The notes under the pieces are model-generated. The model ran no database searches and was not told the origin of the DNA. It saw nothing but the letters and a program-made list of their open reading frames with translations. A stretch of DNA of 64,000 nt from Callipepla californica brunnescens (taxonomy: Eukaryota; Chordata; Aves; Galliformes; Odontophoridae): positions 2,480,001 to 2,544,000 of the forward strand of contig JALIRH010000049.1 in NCBI GenBank assembly GCA_023055505.1. The letters are read 5' to 3'. The position numbers and the translations under genes were made by a program. Of the stretch, positions 1-7,960 are shown piece by piece (the first letter of the stretch is position 1; every line of letters starts with the position of its first letter).

Positions 1-884
1 TGCTCATCTTTGGATGGAGCAGAAGAGGCCTTCAGAGGAGCTGAGCCTGGCACAGGGGTCCCTGTGCTGGAGGGATGTGTGGGGACCCACGGGAGCCGTG
101 GCCTCGCAATGGGCACCACAAACTACAGCTGGGAGGAAGCGAGGACCCAGTGTGCTCTGCCAGCACTGCTGTGGGGTGGGAAATAACAGAACTGCTAACC
201 TGGAGGCACGGCCGCATCTGTTCAAAGCTTTCCTTTAATTGTGTTTTCTCCAGTTCGCAAGCAGCAGCCAGTTCTGGGGAAGACACAAAGACACGACATC
301 GCTAAGTGAAGTCCAGCAGAGCAGGGGATGGGAGCATAGAGGCTGGGAGCCAGGCACCGCATGGGAAACAGCTTCAGGGCACGGAGGTTGAGGAAGAAAC
401 CAGCAGTAACACGCCATGGGGTTCTGGGAGAGCTGCTTTGAGGATCAGCATTTCCCAGCCTTGCAGCGGTCCCTCTACGTCTGTGTGGTCAAATTTGGAT
501 TTCTCACATCTGTCAGCTCCCAGGGGCTGTGATCCAAAAAGGTTCAGTATAAAAGCGGGCAAACAACCACGGCAGGGTGAGTATCTCCAAGCCAAGGGGT
601 TTGAAAGTGGGTACATTGACGAGTTTGGATTGCAGTTTCTTTGGGGAGATAAAAAGGGGAGCCAGCAGCTTGGACGCAAAAAGGCAAATAACGGTGCTTG
701 GCCAGGAGCTGCGGAGGACCTGTAAGGTTTAACGACGCTGTCACACCCTGGAGACAAAATGTCCTCTATTTCTAGTACATGATTAAGGGTTTCACTGCTA
801 GAAAAGTTGCCTCGGACTGATTAATAACCAGAAGTTAATCAACAAAGTGGAATAGTTTACCCTCCAACCCAAGGGCATGAGACT
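1..884. other. No recognised gene
   Basis: I see no convincing exon, repeat family or RNA gene here. Open frames on both strands are short, overlap each other and lack recognisable motifs. Confidence 0.5.
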
Positions 885-1000
885 GGCATTCGGTACTGTG
901 TGGGAACTGCTGGATCACGGCCTGAACCACTGATGGATCACCTGAGGCGAGCACTGAGTCAGCCGCAGGGCCACAGGTGAAGGTAACGTACCTGTGTGAT
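885..1000 (+). repeat. Dispersed repeat, copy 1
   Basis: About 110 bp is closely similar to 48848-48953 in the same orientation. Both run from GGGAACTGCTG through a GATGGATCACCTGAGGCGAG core to CACCTGTG or TACCTGTG. I cannot assign the family; an LTR or non-autonomous element is possible. Confidence 0.6.
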
Positions 1001-1433
1001 CAGAAGGGGTGGGGTCTGGCTCCACCTCTCCCAGACCCCATTGAAGGGCTGACCACCACCACAGAAGGATCTCTGGTTGGGGATCCCTCTGTAGTGGAGT
1101 AATCAGCGAGCCTCAACCGTCATCATGGTGAGCCTCTCTTTCCTTACTAGTTATCTGTATGTCATCTACTTAAGCCCATCTAAAATATACCGTCTTCGGC
1201 ACTATTTCTTTTGGGTGCTATTCTTGGGGGTTATTTGCCCTACAAGTAATTAAATGTTAGAGGAAGCACCGTGAATGTGATTGTTTTCAGAGTATTCCTG
1301 AAGTAGGTGGTTTACTTTTTGGTACTGATAAAGAGATGCTAAGGCTTCATACTAATCTAAAGTTTTAGTCGTTCTGATTAATATGAGTTCTTCTACTGAG
1401 AGGAAGAAATGCACTTTGTCTCAATGTTGCCTT
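1001..1433. other. Flank between repeat copy and ERV
   Basis: Nothing recognised. The bases before the 5' LTR do not match the bases after the 3' LTR at 7840, so no target-site duplication is visible. Confidence 0.4.
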
Positions 1434-1707
1434 GTCGTGGTTTTATGATTTTTTTGTACTGGTATTCCACATCATGGCATCATGTAGTGCATTGGGAGTC
1501 AGGGAGAACTACATTCCCCAGAGGACTTTGCAATGCTTTGTTGTTTTTTTTTTTTCACGTGTTTTCCGCTCAGAGGGAACAGATAAAAACTCTCTGCGGT
1601 CACGGGACGTTCTCTCTCTTTCCTCTAGGATCACTTAGGAGTGGGTGCTCGCTGCCGTCCGCCTTCAGCGTTAGCGTAAGGCCTTCGGTTTATCGGGCAC
1701 TCACTCA

Positions 1708-1764
<57 letters not shown>

Positions 1765-2002
1765 GTTTTGTTTGATTAATTAGGCTTAATTCCAAATTGT
1801 ATTGCATTATATTGTGTTATTTACTTCCTGATGTCTTATTTAGTAAATTAGCTTTTCCCCCTCAGATCGTTGCCGCTGTTTTGTTTTGGGGCTTATTTCC
1901 TTTTTTCCCTTTCCCCCTTCCCCCTGTCCGGGGTGTGGGCCTGTGGGTCTCCTTCCTCGGTTGTTGCGGGGCCGGGCCGAGCCGGCCCACAAACCCCTGA
2001 CA
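1434..2002 (+). repeat. 5' LTR of ERV
   Basis: Starts TGTCGTGG and ends CTGACA (TG...CA). A TATA-like GATAAAA lies near 1580. Compared with the 3' LTR it lacks a segment of several tens of bases in U3, after the CATCATG motif, and has gained a long CT run at 1710-1760. The U5 ends share the CGGGCC-type palindrome. Confidence 0.85.
1710..1760 (+). repeat. (CT)n microsatellite in 5' LTR
   Basis: About 25 uninterrupted CT units inside the LTR. The 3' LTR (near 7590) and the LTR at 22389 have only a few pyrimidines here, so the expansion is specific to this copy. Confidence 0.95.
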
Positions 2003-2006
2003 TTTT

Positions 2007-2024
2007 TGGCGCCCAACATAGGGC
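2007..2024 (+). promoter_or_regulatory. Primer binding site, tRNA-Lys type
   Basis: The 18 bases TGGCGCCCAACATAGGGC lie four bases after the LTR end and differ at two positions from the usual tRNA-Lys(1,2) primer binding site. This supports a class II (beta/ERVK-like) primer. Confidence 0.75.
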
Positions 2025-2229
2025 ACGACCAGCTGCCTTAGCCGGGCAGAGACAAACTTTTAGAGTGAATCTCTGTCTGTTGTTAACAAGCTTATCTGTA
2101 CTGCAAGTGCTGTACAGCAAAACACGACCTTGAAGTCCGGGCGTACTGTCAGTTGTTTTGGGATATCTGTAAACTTCTTTTGGGTACTGCCAGATTGTTT
2201 TAGTACAAGAAAAAAAAAAAATAATAAAA

Positions 2230-2676
2230 ATGTCTTTTCTGTTTCTGTTAAAACTGCCCTTACAGGGACTGTACTTTACCGCTTTTTCCCTCTTAATGCT
2301 CAAAACGTACTGGAACTTGGTTAGGTTTGCCATTCTGTTCCATTGGGTCTGGTCCCTATATGATAAATTAAAAGCAATGATAGAGGCACCTGCCAGATAC
2401 CAGGGCACCCCAGCTAATGGAACAAACGATAGCATATTAACGAACCATGTGATGTTTGAATGGGTATCCAGATTCCCCTCTCAGTTTTTTATGAATTTTC
2501 AAGATCACAGCTTAGGGATGGTGTTAATAATTGCGATATTAGTCCTCCTGCATGTAGTAGCACTTTATATCATGTGCAGGAAGCTTCTCCCAGAAACAGA
2601 GAATGTTGAATGGCAGGGAGAGTGGAAAGAAATTAGAAGCATGGGGACACCCGGTGTCATGGGATTTTTCTCCTGA
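2230..2676 (+). CDS. ERV first ORF, small two-helix membrane protein
   Basis: 148 codons directly after the leader. It has a hydrophobic N-terminal segment (about residues 1-35) and a clear transmembrane helix at about 95-118, with an N-glycosylation site (NGT) between them, so it is probably membrane-anchored. The last part overlaps the gag-like ORF in another frame. In the second ERV (23471-23797) the equivalent junction is read in one frame, so the ORF end here is probably a one-base frameshift and not the ancestral stop. It could be the N-terminus of a larger gag-like product, as in Ens-1-type elements. The function is unknown to me. Confidence 0.6.
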   Translation: MSFLFLLKLPLQGLYFTAFSLLMLKTYWNLVRFAILFHWVWSLYDKLKAMIEAPARYQGTPANGTNDSILTNHVMFEWVSRFPSQFFMNFQDHSLGMVLIIAILVLLHVVALYIMCRKLLPETENVEWQGEWKEIRSMGTPGVMGFFS

Positions 2677-3787
2677 ACAATTGCAGGATCCTGAGGAGCT
2701 AGGCCTGTATCTGAGTAAAGGGTGTTGCGGCTCAGAAAGATCTGAGGTGGAACAGCTTATTTGGGGCTTGGCTTATGCTTACCGAGGTTTATATACTATT
2801 ATGAAGAGAGAGAGTGTCCAAACTGAGGCCCAAACTAAAGAGGAAAACCTCCCGCTCACACCTGACCAGCCAAAGGAAGCACCAGTATCAAAGTCAGTTG
2901 CCCCTGTGGAAGGCAAGAAATGGAAACGTGTGTCCTCGCGCCTGGAACGCAAAGAAGAGTTGCTAAAAGAAGAGGAAGATATAGGTGAGGGGGTGGCCAC
3001 AACCCCCCCACCATCGAGAAAGGCAACAAAGAAAAGTGAGAGACATGGAGAAGAAAGTGATGATGAAGGTGAAGAGAAAGTTAAAGTTACGACGTTTCGT
3101 CGGCCCATGAAAATGTCTGAGATCCAAGGCTCAAGAAAGGAGTTTGTTCGACGTCCGGATGAGAGTATTGTCACTTGGTTGCTTCGGTGTTGGGACAACG
3201 GGGCCAACAGTGTGTCCCTTGATAGTAACGAAGCTCGCCGACTAGGAAACATTGCCCGAGATCCGGCTGTCGACAGAGGAATCAGCAGGTATATGGATGG
3301 AATCGCCAGCCTCTGGCAACGAATGCTAGTAGCTGTGAGGGAAAGATATCCCTACAAGAGTGACCTGGCACCTAAAGTGAAAAGGTGGAAAACTATTGAG
3401 GAAGGCATCCAGTATTTGAGAGAAACAGCTGTGGCGGAAATGCTGTATGATCCCACCTTTGATCCTGACGATCGGGACCATGATCCGGAGAAAGTAAGGA
3501 GTACACCCGAAATATGTCAGAAGCTTTCAAAGTCAGCACCAGAAAGGTACACCGGTACACTAGTGACAACGTTCAACAGACATGAGGACCAAGACAGAAA
3601 ACCCCCAGTTTTTGAACTAATTCTTACACTTCAAAACTTTGAACAAAAATTTCCACCGCCATATGCGTCCATTTCAGCCATATCAAAGTTCGAAGGACAA
3701 ATGGAAGATATACTGGGAAAATTATCCCAACTGATTGATAGGGTTGAATCAATTGTAGCTATCAGTAGCAGACGCCGTCCTGCTTGA
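2603..3787 (+). CDS. ERV gag-like (Ens-1/ERNI-like) ORF
   Basis: 394 codons. The N-terminal part has a WDFSPEQLQ segment and a cysteine pair (GCCGS), then a long charged Lys/Glu-rich stretch (about 70-165), then a globular part with many Trp/Arg residues (about 170-330) and a C-terminal helix ending in SSRRRPA. No CCHC zinc knuckle is seen. Position and composition fit a capsid-type polyprotein, and the second half resembles chicken ERNI from memory. The first methionine is probably not the natural start; the ORF is the continuation of the upstream membrane ORF after a frameshift. The matching domain at 23471-23797 is short and ends early. Confidence 0.65.
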   Translation: MLNGRESGKKLEAWGHPVSWDFSPEQLQDPEELGLYLSKGCCGSERSEVEQLIWGLAYAYRGLYTIMKRESVQTEAQTKEENLPLTPDQPKEAPVSKSVAPVEGKKWKRVSSRLERKEELLKEEEDIGEGVATTPPPSRKATKKSERHGEESDDEGEEKVKVTTFRRPMKMSEIQGSRKEFVRRPDESIVTWLLRCWDNGANSVSLDSNEARRLGNIARDPAVDRGISRYMDGIASLWQRMLVAVRERYPYKSDLAPKVKRWKTIEEGIQYLRETAVAEMLYDPTFDPDDRDHDPEKVRSTPEICQKLSKSAPERYTGTLVTTFNRHEDQDRKPPVFELILTLQNFEQKFPPPYASISAISKFEGQMEDILGKLSQLIDRVESIVAISSRRRPA

Positions 3788-3808
3788 GCAAATGACAGCA
3801 CTAACTTC

Positions 3809-3967
3809 ATGTCGCGTGCGGCTTTGTGGAGTTACTTACGTGCAAATGGAGAAGATATGAAGGAATGGCATCAAAAACCCACCCCTGCACTGCGAGCACG
3901 GGTGAGAGAATTACAACACAGAGCAACTACCAGCGAAGTTGTTCCTGTCACTACAGGTAATGAATAG
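3809..3967 (+). CDS. Small ORF linking gag-like and pol
   Basis: 52 codons starting MSRAALWSYL and ending VTTGNE then TAG. It overlaps the start of the long pol frame by about 29 bases. It could be the C-terminal end of gag, or the start of a pro-pol frame reached by ribosomal frameshifting; I see no clear slippery heptamer. It may also be a chance ORF. Confidence 0.35.
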   Translation: MSRAALWSYLRANGEDMKEWHQKPTPALRARVRELQHRATTSEVVPVTTGNE

Positions 3968-6900
3968 AGGGGCCCTGCCCTCAGCCAGAGGAGGGAGAGG
4001 GATAATAGAGTGTATTGGACTGGGTTGGATTCGGTGGCCTGGCACATCAAACCCACAGAAATATGAGGCACTGGTGGATACTGGTGCACAATGTACTCTA
4101 ATGCCTTCCAGTTATAAAGGGGCAGAATTGATTCATCTCTCTGGAGTGACTGGGGGCTTTCAGGAATTGTCTGTGCTGGAGGCAGAAATAAGCCTCACGG
4201 GTAAAGACTGGCAGAAGCATCCTATAGCGACCGGACAGGGGGCCCCATGCATACTTGGTATTGATTACCTCAAAAGGGGATATTTTAAGGATCCCAAAGG
4301 GTATCGATGGGCTTTCGGAATAGCTGCTGTGGATGCAGATAATATTAAGCAGCTGTCTGCTTTGCCTGGCCTGTCAGAAGATCCGTCTGTTGTAGGGTTA
4401 CTACAAGTGGAGGAGCAACAGGTACCAATTGCTACAAAAACGGTGCACAGACGGCAGTACCGCACCAACAGGGATTCCTTGCTCCCCATTCATAACCTGA
4501 TTCGTCAGCTAGAGAGCCAGGGAGTGGTCAGCAAAACTCACTCCCCGTTTAATAGCCCCATATGGCCAGTGCGTATAGCCAGTGGAGAATGGAGGCTGAC
4601 GGTAGATTACCGTGGCCTGAATGAAGTCACACCTCCACTGAGTGCTGCTGTGCCGGACATGCTTCAACTCCAGTATGAACTGGAGTCAAAAGCAGTCAAG
4701 TGGTATGCCACGACTGACATTGCTAACGCCTTCTTTTCAATTCCCTTGGCCACAGAATGCAGGCCACAGTTTGCCTTCACCTGGAGAGGCGTTCAGTACA
4801 CCTGGAACCGTTTGCCTCAGGGGTGGAAGCACAGCCCAACCATTTGCCATGGGTTGATCCAAACTGCATTGGAACAGGGCGGTACTCCTGAGCACTTACA
4901 ATGCATTGATGACATCACTGTGTGGGGCAATACAGCAGGGGAAGTTTTCGAGAAAGGAGAGAGAATAATCCAGATCCTCCTGCGAGCTGGCTTCGCTATT
5001 AAACAAAGCAAAGTAAAAGGGCCTGCACAGGAAATTCACTTCCTAGGAATAAAGTGGCAAGATGGACGTCGTCACATCCCAACAGATGGGATTGACAAAA
5101 TTATTGCTATGTCTCCACCCACTAGTAAGACAGAGACCCAAGCTTTTCTGGGTGTAGTGGGCTTTTGGAGAATGCATGTTCCAAACTACAGCCTCATTGT
5201 GATCCCTCTCTTTCGGGTGACGCGGAAGAAGAATGATTTTGTGTGGGGCCCTGAGCAGCAGCAGGCTTTTGAGCAAATTAAGCAGGAGATAGCCCGTGCC
5301 GTGGCCCTGGGGCCAGTGCGGATGGGACAGGATGTAAAGAACATCCTCTACACTGCTGCTGGAAAGGAAGGTCCCACTTGGAGTTTGTGGCAAAGAGCTT
5401 CTGGAGAGACCCGAGGCCGACCCCTTGGTTTCTGGAGTCGAGCATACAGGGGGTCTGAGGAGCGCTACACTCCAACTGAAAAAGAGATCTTGGCCGCGTA
5501 CGAGGGGGTTCGAGCTGCTTCCAAAGTAATCGGTACTGAAGCGCAGCTCCTTCTGGCACCTCGACTGCCAGTGCTGAATTGGATGTTCAAAGGAAAGGTT
5601 CCCTCCACCCATCATGCTACTGATGCCACTTGGAGTAAGTGGATTGCGCTGATTACACAGCGAGCTCGGATGGGGAACCTCAGTCATCCAGGAATCCTAG
5701 AAGTGATCATGGACTGGCCTGAAGGTAAAAAGTTTGGAACAACCCCAGCAGAGGAGGTATCACGTGCTAAAGAGGCCCCGCCATACAATGAACTACCGGA
5801 AGATGAGAAGAGATACGCCCTGTTCACAGATGGATCGTGTCGCATTGTGGGAAAGCACCGCAGATGGAAATCTGCTGTGTGGAGCCCCACGCGACAAGTT
5901 GCAGAGGCCACTGAAGGAAAAGGAGAGTCAAGCCAATTTGCAGAGGTAAAGGCTGTCCAACTGGCCTTAGATATTGCTGAACGAGAGAGGTGGCCAGTGC
6001 TTTATCTTTACACTGACTCATGGATGGTGGCAAATGCCTTATGGGGGTGGTTACAGCAATGGGAACAAAATGGCTGGCAACGGAGGGGTAAACCTATTTG
6101 GGCTGCTGAACTGTGGAAAGACATTGCTGCCCGAGTAAAGAATATGGTTGTAAAGGTGCGCCATGTAGATGCTCATGTTCCTAAAAGCCGGGCAACTGAA
6201 GAACAACAGAATAACCATCAGGTAGATCGAGCTGCTAAAGTTAAGATGGCTCAAGTAGACTTGGATTGGCAACACAAAAGTGAATTATTTCTAGCTCGCT
6301 GGGCCCATGAGACCTCGGGCCATCAAGGAAGAGATGCAACATATAAGTGGGCTAGAGACCGAGGGGTGGACTTAACTATGGATGCTATTGCACAGGTTAT
6401 CCATGACTGTGATACATGTGCCACAATTAAACAAGCCAAGAGGATGAAACCTCTCTGGGGGGAAGGACGATGGCAAAAGTATAAATATGGGGAGGCGTGG
6501 CAGGTTGATTATATCACCTTGCCACGATCTCGCAATGGTAAACATTATGTGCTCACCATGGTGGAAGCAACTACTGGGTGTCTTGAAACATGTGCAGTAC
6601 CCCATGCTACTGCCCGAAACACCATTCTAGGTCTCGAGAAGCAAGTCCTATGGCGACATGGCACTCCAGAAAGAATTGAGTCAGATAATGGGACTCATTT
6701 CAAAAATTCTCTTGTAAGTAATTGGGCCAAAGATCATGGCATTGAATGGATTTATCATATCCTCTATCACGCACCAGCTTCCGGTAAGATTGAAAGATAC
6801 AATGGGTTGCTGAAAACCATGTTGAAAGCAATGGGTGGCGGAACATTTAAGCATTGGGAGAAGCATTTGGCAGAAGCCACCTGGTTGGTCAACACTCGAG

Positions 6901-7154
6901 GATCCATCAATCGTGATGGTCCTGCCCAATCCAGCTCTCTACCTACAGTAGAGGGAGATAAGGTCCCTGTAGTACATGTAAAGAACATGTTGGGGAAAGC
7001 AGTTTGGGTACTTCCAGCTTCTGGAAAGGGCAAACCTCTCCGTGGAACTGTCTTTGCTCAGGGACCTGGGTCCACTTGGTGGGTGATGCAGAAGAATGGG
7101 GATGTTCAGTGTGTACCACAAGGAAATTTGATGCTCGGGGAGTGCAGTCAGTAA
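3939..7154 (+). CDS. pol: ERV pol: protease, RT, RNase H, integrase
   Basis: 1071 open codons. An aspartic protease with a DTGAQ active site is near residue 47. Reverse transcriptase is at about 190-430, with motifs VDYRGLN, TTDIANAFFS and LPQGWKHSP; the catalytic box reads CIDD near 322-325 where retroviruses usually have Y-x-D-D. RNase H is at about 625-770 with TDGS, AEVKAVQ, YTDSW and VDRAAK, so the D-E-D-D set is present. Integrase follows, with a His pair and CDTC forming the zinc site, then D (WQVDY, about 857), D (SDNGTHF, about 915) and E (KIERYNG, about 951), with 35 residues between the last two (DD35E). The frame is intact to the natural end. The initiator is uncertain because such genes are usually reached by frameshift or readthrough. 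Confidence 0.9.
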   Translation: MFLSLQVMNRGALPSARGGRGIIECIGLGWIRWPGTSNPQKYEALVDTGAQCTLMPSSYKGAELIHLSGVTGGFQELSVLEAEISLTGKDWQKHPIATGQGAPCILGIDYLKRGYFKDPKGYRWAFGIAAVDADNIKQLSALPGLSEDPSVVGLLQVEEQQVPIATKTVHRRQYRTNRDSLLPIHNLIRQLESQGVVSKTHSPFNSPIWPVRIASGEWRLTVDYRGLNEVTPPLSAAVPDMLQLQYELESKAVKWYATTDIANAFFSIPLATECRPQFAFTWRGVQYTWNRLPQGWKHSPTICHGLIQTALEQGGTPEHLQCIDDITVWGNTAGEVFEKGERIIQILLRAGFAIKQSKVKGPAQEIHFLGIKWQDGRRHIPTDGIDKIIAMSPPTSKTETQAFLGVVGFWRMHVPNYSLIVIPLFRVTRKKNDFVWGPEQQQAFEQIKQEIARAVALGPVRMGQDVKNILYTAAGKEGPTWSLWQRASGETRGRPLGFWSRAYRGSEERYTPTEKEILAAYEGVRAASKVIGTEAQLLLAPRLPVLNWMFKGKVPSTHHATDATWSKWIALITQRARMGNLSHPGILEVIMDWPEGKKFGTTPAEEVSRAKEAPPYNELPEDEKRYALFTDGSCRIVGKHRRWKSAVWSPTRQVAEATEGKGESSQFAEVKAVQLALDIAERERWPVLYLYTDSWMVANALWGWLQQWEQNGWQRRGKPIWAAELWKDIAARVKNMVVKVRHVDAHVPKSRATEEQQNNHQVDRAAKVKMAQVDLDWQHKSELFLARWAHETSGHQGRDATYKWARDRGVDLTMDAIAQVIHDCDTCATIKQAKRMKPLWGEGRWQKYKYGEAWQVDYITLPRSRNGKHYVLTMVEATTGCLETCAVPHATARNTILGLEKQVLWRHGTPERIESDNGTHFKNSLVSNWAKDHGIEWIYHILYHAPASGKIERYNGLLKTMLKAMGGGTFKHWEKHLAEATWLVNTRGSINRDGPAQSSSLPTVEGDKVPVVHVKNMLGKAVWVLPASGKGKPLRGTVFAQGPGSTWWVMQKNGDVQCVPQGNLMLGECSQ

Positions 7155-7252
7155 TTCCATGTATATACTTGTATATATATGTTGTGTGTGTGTATATCTA
7201 ATGCATGTTAATCATTGTTCTTCTGTATGTATCAAGCATGATGTAACGATGT

Positions 7253-7268
7253 GGAATAAGGGGTGGAA
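7253..7268 (+). promoter_or_regulatory. Polypurine tract
   Basis: Purine-rich AATAAGGGGTGGAA abuts the TG of the 3' LTR, where plus-strand DNA synthesis of a retrovirus would start. Confidence 0.7.
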
Positions 7269-7839
7269 TGTCATGGTTTTATGATTTTTGGTACTGGTAT
7301 TACACATCATAACATCATGTATTGCATTAAGAGGTAAAGAGCTAATACTCCAGCTCCATAGATCATTGATAATTCCAGGTATACCTGTCTCAGAAGAGAA
7401 GAAGAACTACATTCCCCAGAGGACTTTGCGATGCTTTGTATTTTTACGTGTTTTCCGCTCAGAGGGAACAGATAAAAACCCTCAGCGGTCACAGGACACT
7501 CTCTTTCCTTCGGGATCGACTCAGCAGTGGGTGCTCGCTGCTGTATCGCCTTCAGCGTTAGCGTAAGGCCTTCGGTTTATCGGACACTCTCGCTCATTTT
7601 ATTTGATTCATTAGCCTCAATTCCAATTATATTGTATTATATTCTGTTATTTTGCTTTCTGATATCTTATTTAGTAAATTAGCTTTTCCTCCTCAGATCG
7701 TTGCCGCTGTTTTGTTTCTGGGCCCATCTCCCTTTTCCCTTTTCCCTTTTTCCTTCCCCTTTCCTGGGGCGTGGGTCCATGGGTCCCCCGCACCAATCGT
7801 CACGGAACCGGGCCGATCCAGCCCGGTAAACCGTTGACA
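7269..7839 (+). repeat. 3' LTR of ERV
   Basis: Starts TGTCATGG and ends CGTTGACA. It is closer in U3 and U5 to the LTR at 22389-22953 than to its own 5' LTR. The following bases (GAGGG) are CR1 sequence, so the insertion lies in or next to a CR1. Confidence 0.85.
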
Positions 7840-7960
7840 GAGGGAATGGCCTCAAATTGCGCCAGGGGAGATTCAGGCTGGACATGAAGTATAGAGAGAA
7901 CTATTTTTGATAAGCCGAGGGTTGGACTGGATGTATATGAAGCTCTGCCTCAACCGCAGG
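7840..7960 (+). mobile_element. CR1 LINE 3' fragment
   Basis: The stretch around GGAATGGCCTCAAATTGCGC and GGGGAGATTCAGGCTGGACAT is typical of the CR1 3' region, plus strand. It is cut at its left side by the ERV. Confidence 0.6.

Larger units (their letters stand above)
1434..7839 (+). mobile_element. Endogenous retrovirus, two LTRs, no env
   Basis: A provirus of about 6.4 kb. Order: LTR, Lys-type primer binding site, membrane ORF, gag-like ORF, short linking ORF, pol with protease, reverse transcriptase, RNase H and integrase, polypurine tract, LTR. No open env frame lies between pol (stop at 7154) and the 3' LTR (7269). The gag-like protein and LTR resemble, from memory, the galliform Ens-1/ERNI (Soprano) elements; this was not checked by search. 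The first two ORFs are out of frame with each other, while pol is fully open. Related pieces occur at 22389-23890, 27017-27345 and 40814-40985. Confidence 0.9.

Noticed and set aside
306..725. 139-codon plus-strand frame
   Set aside because: An overlapping minus-strand frame of equal length and no recognisable domain; probably chance.
7155..7268. Search for an env gene after pol
   Set aside because: Only 114 bases separate the pol stop from the 3' LTR; there is no room for env.
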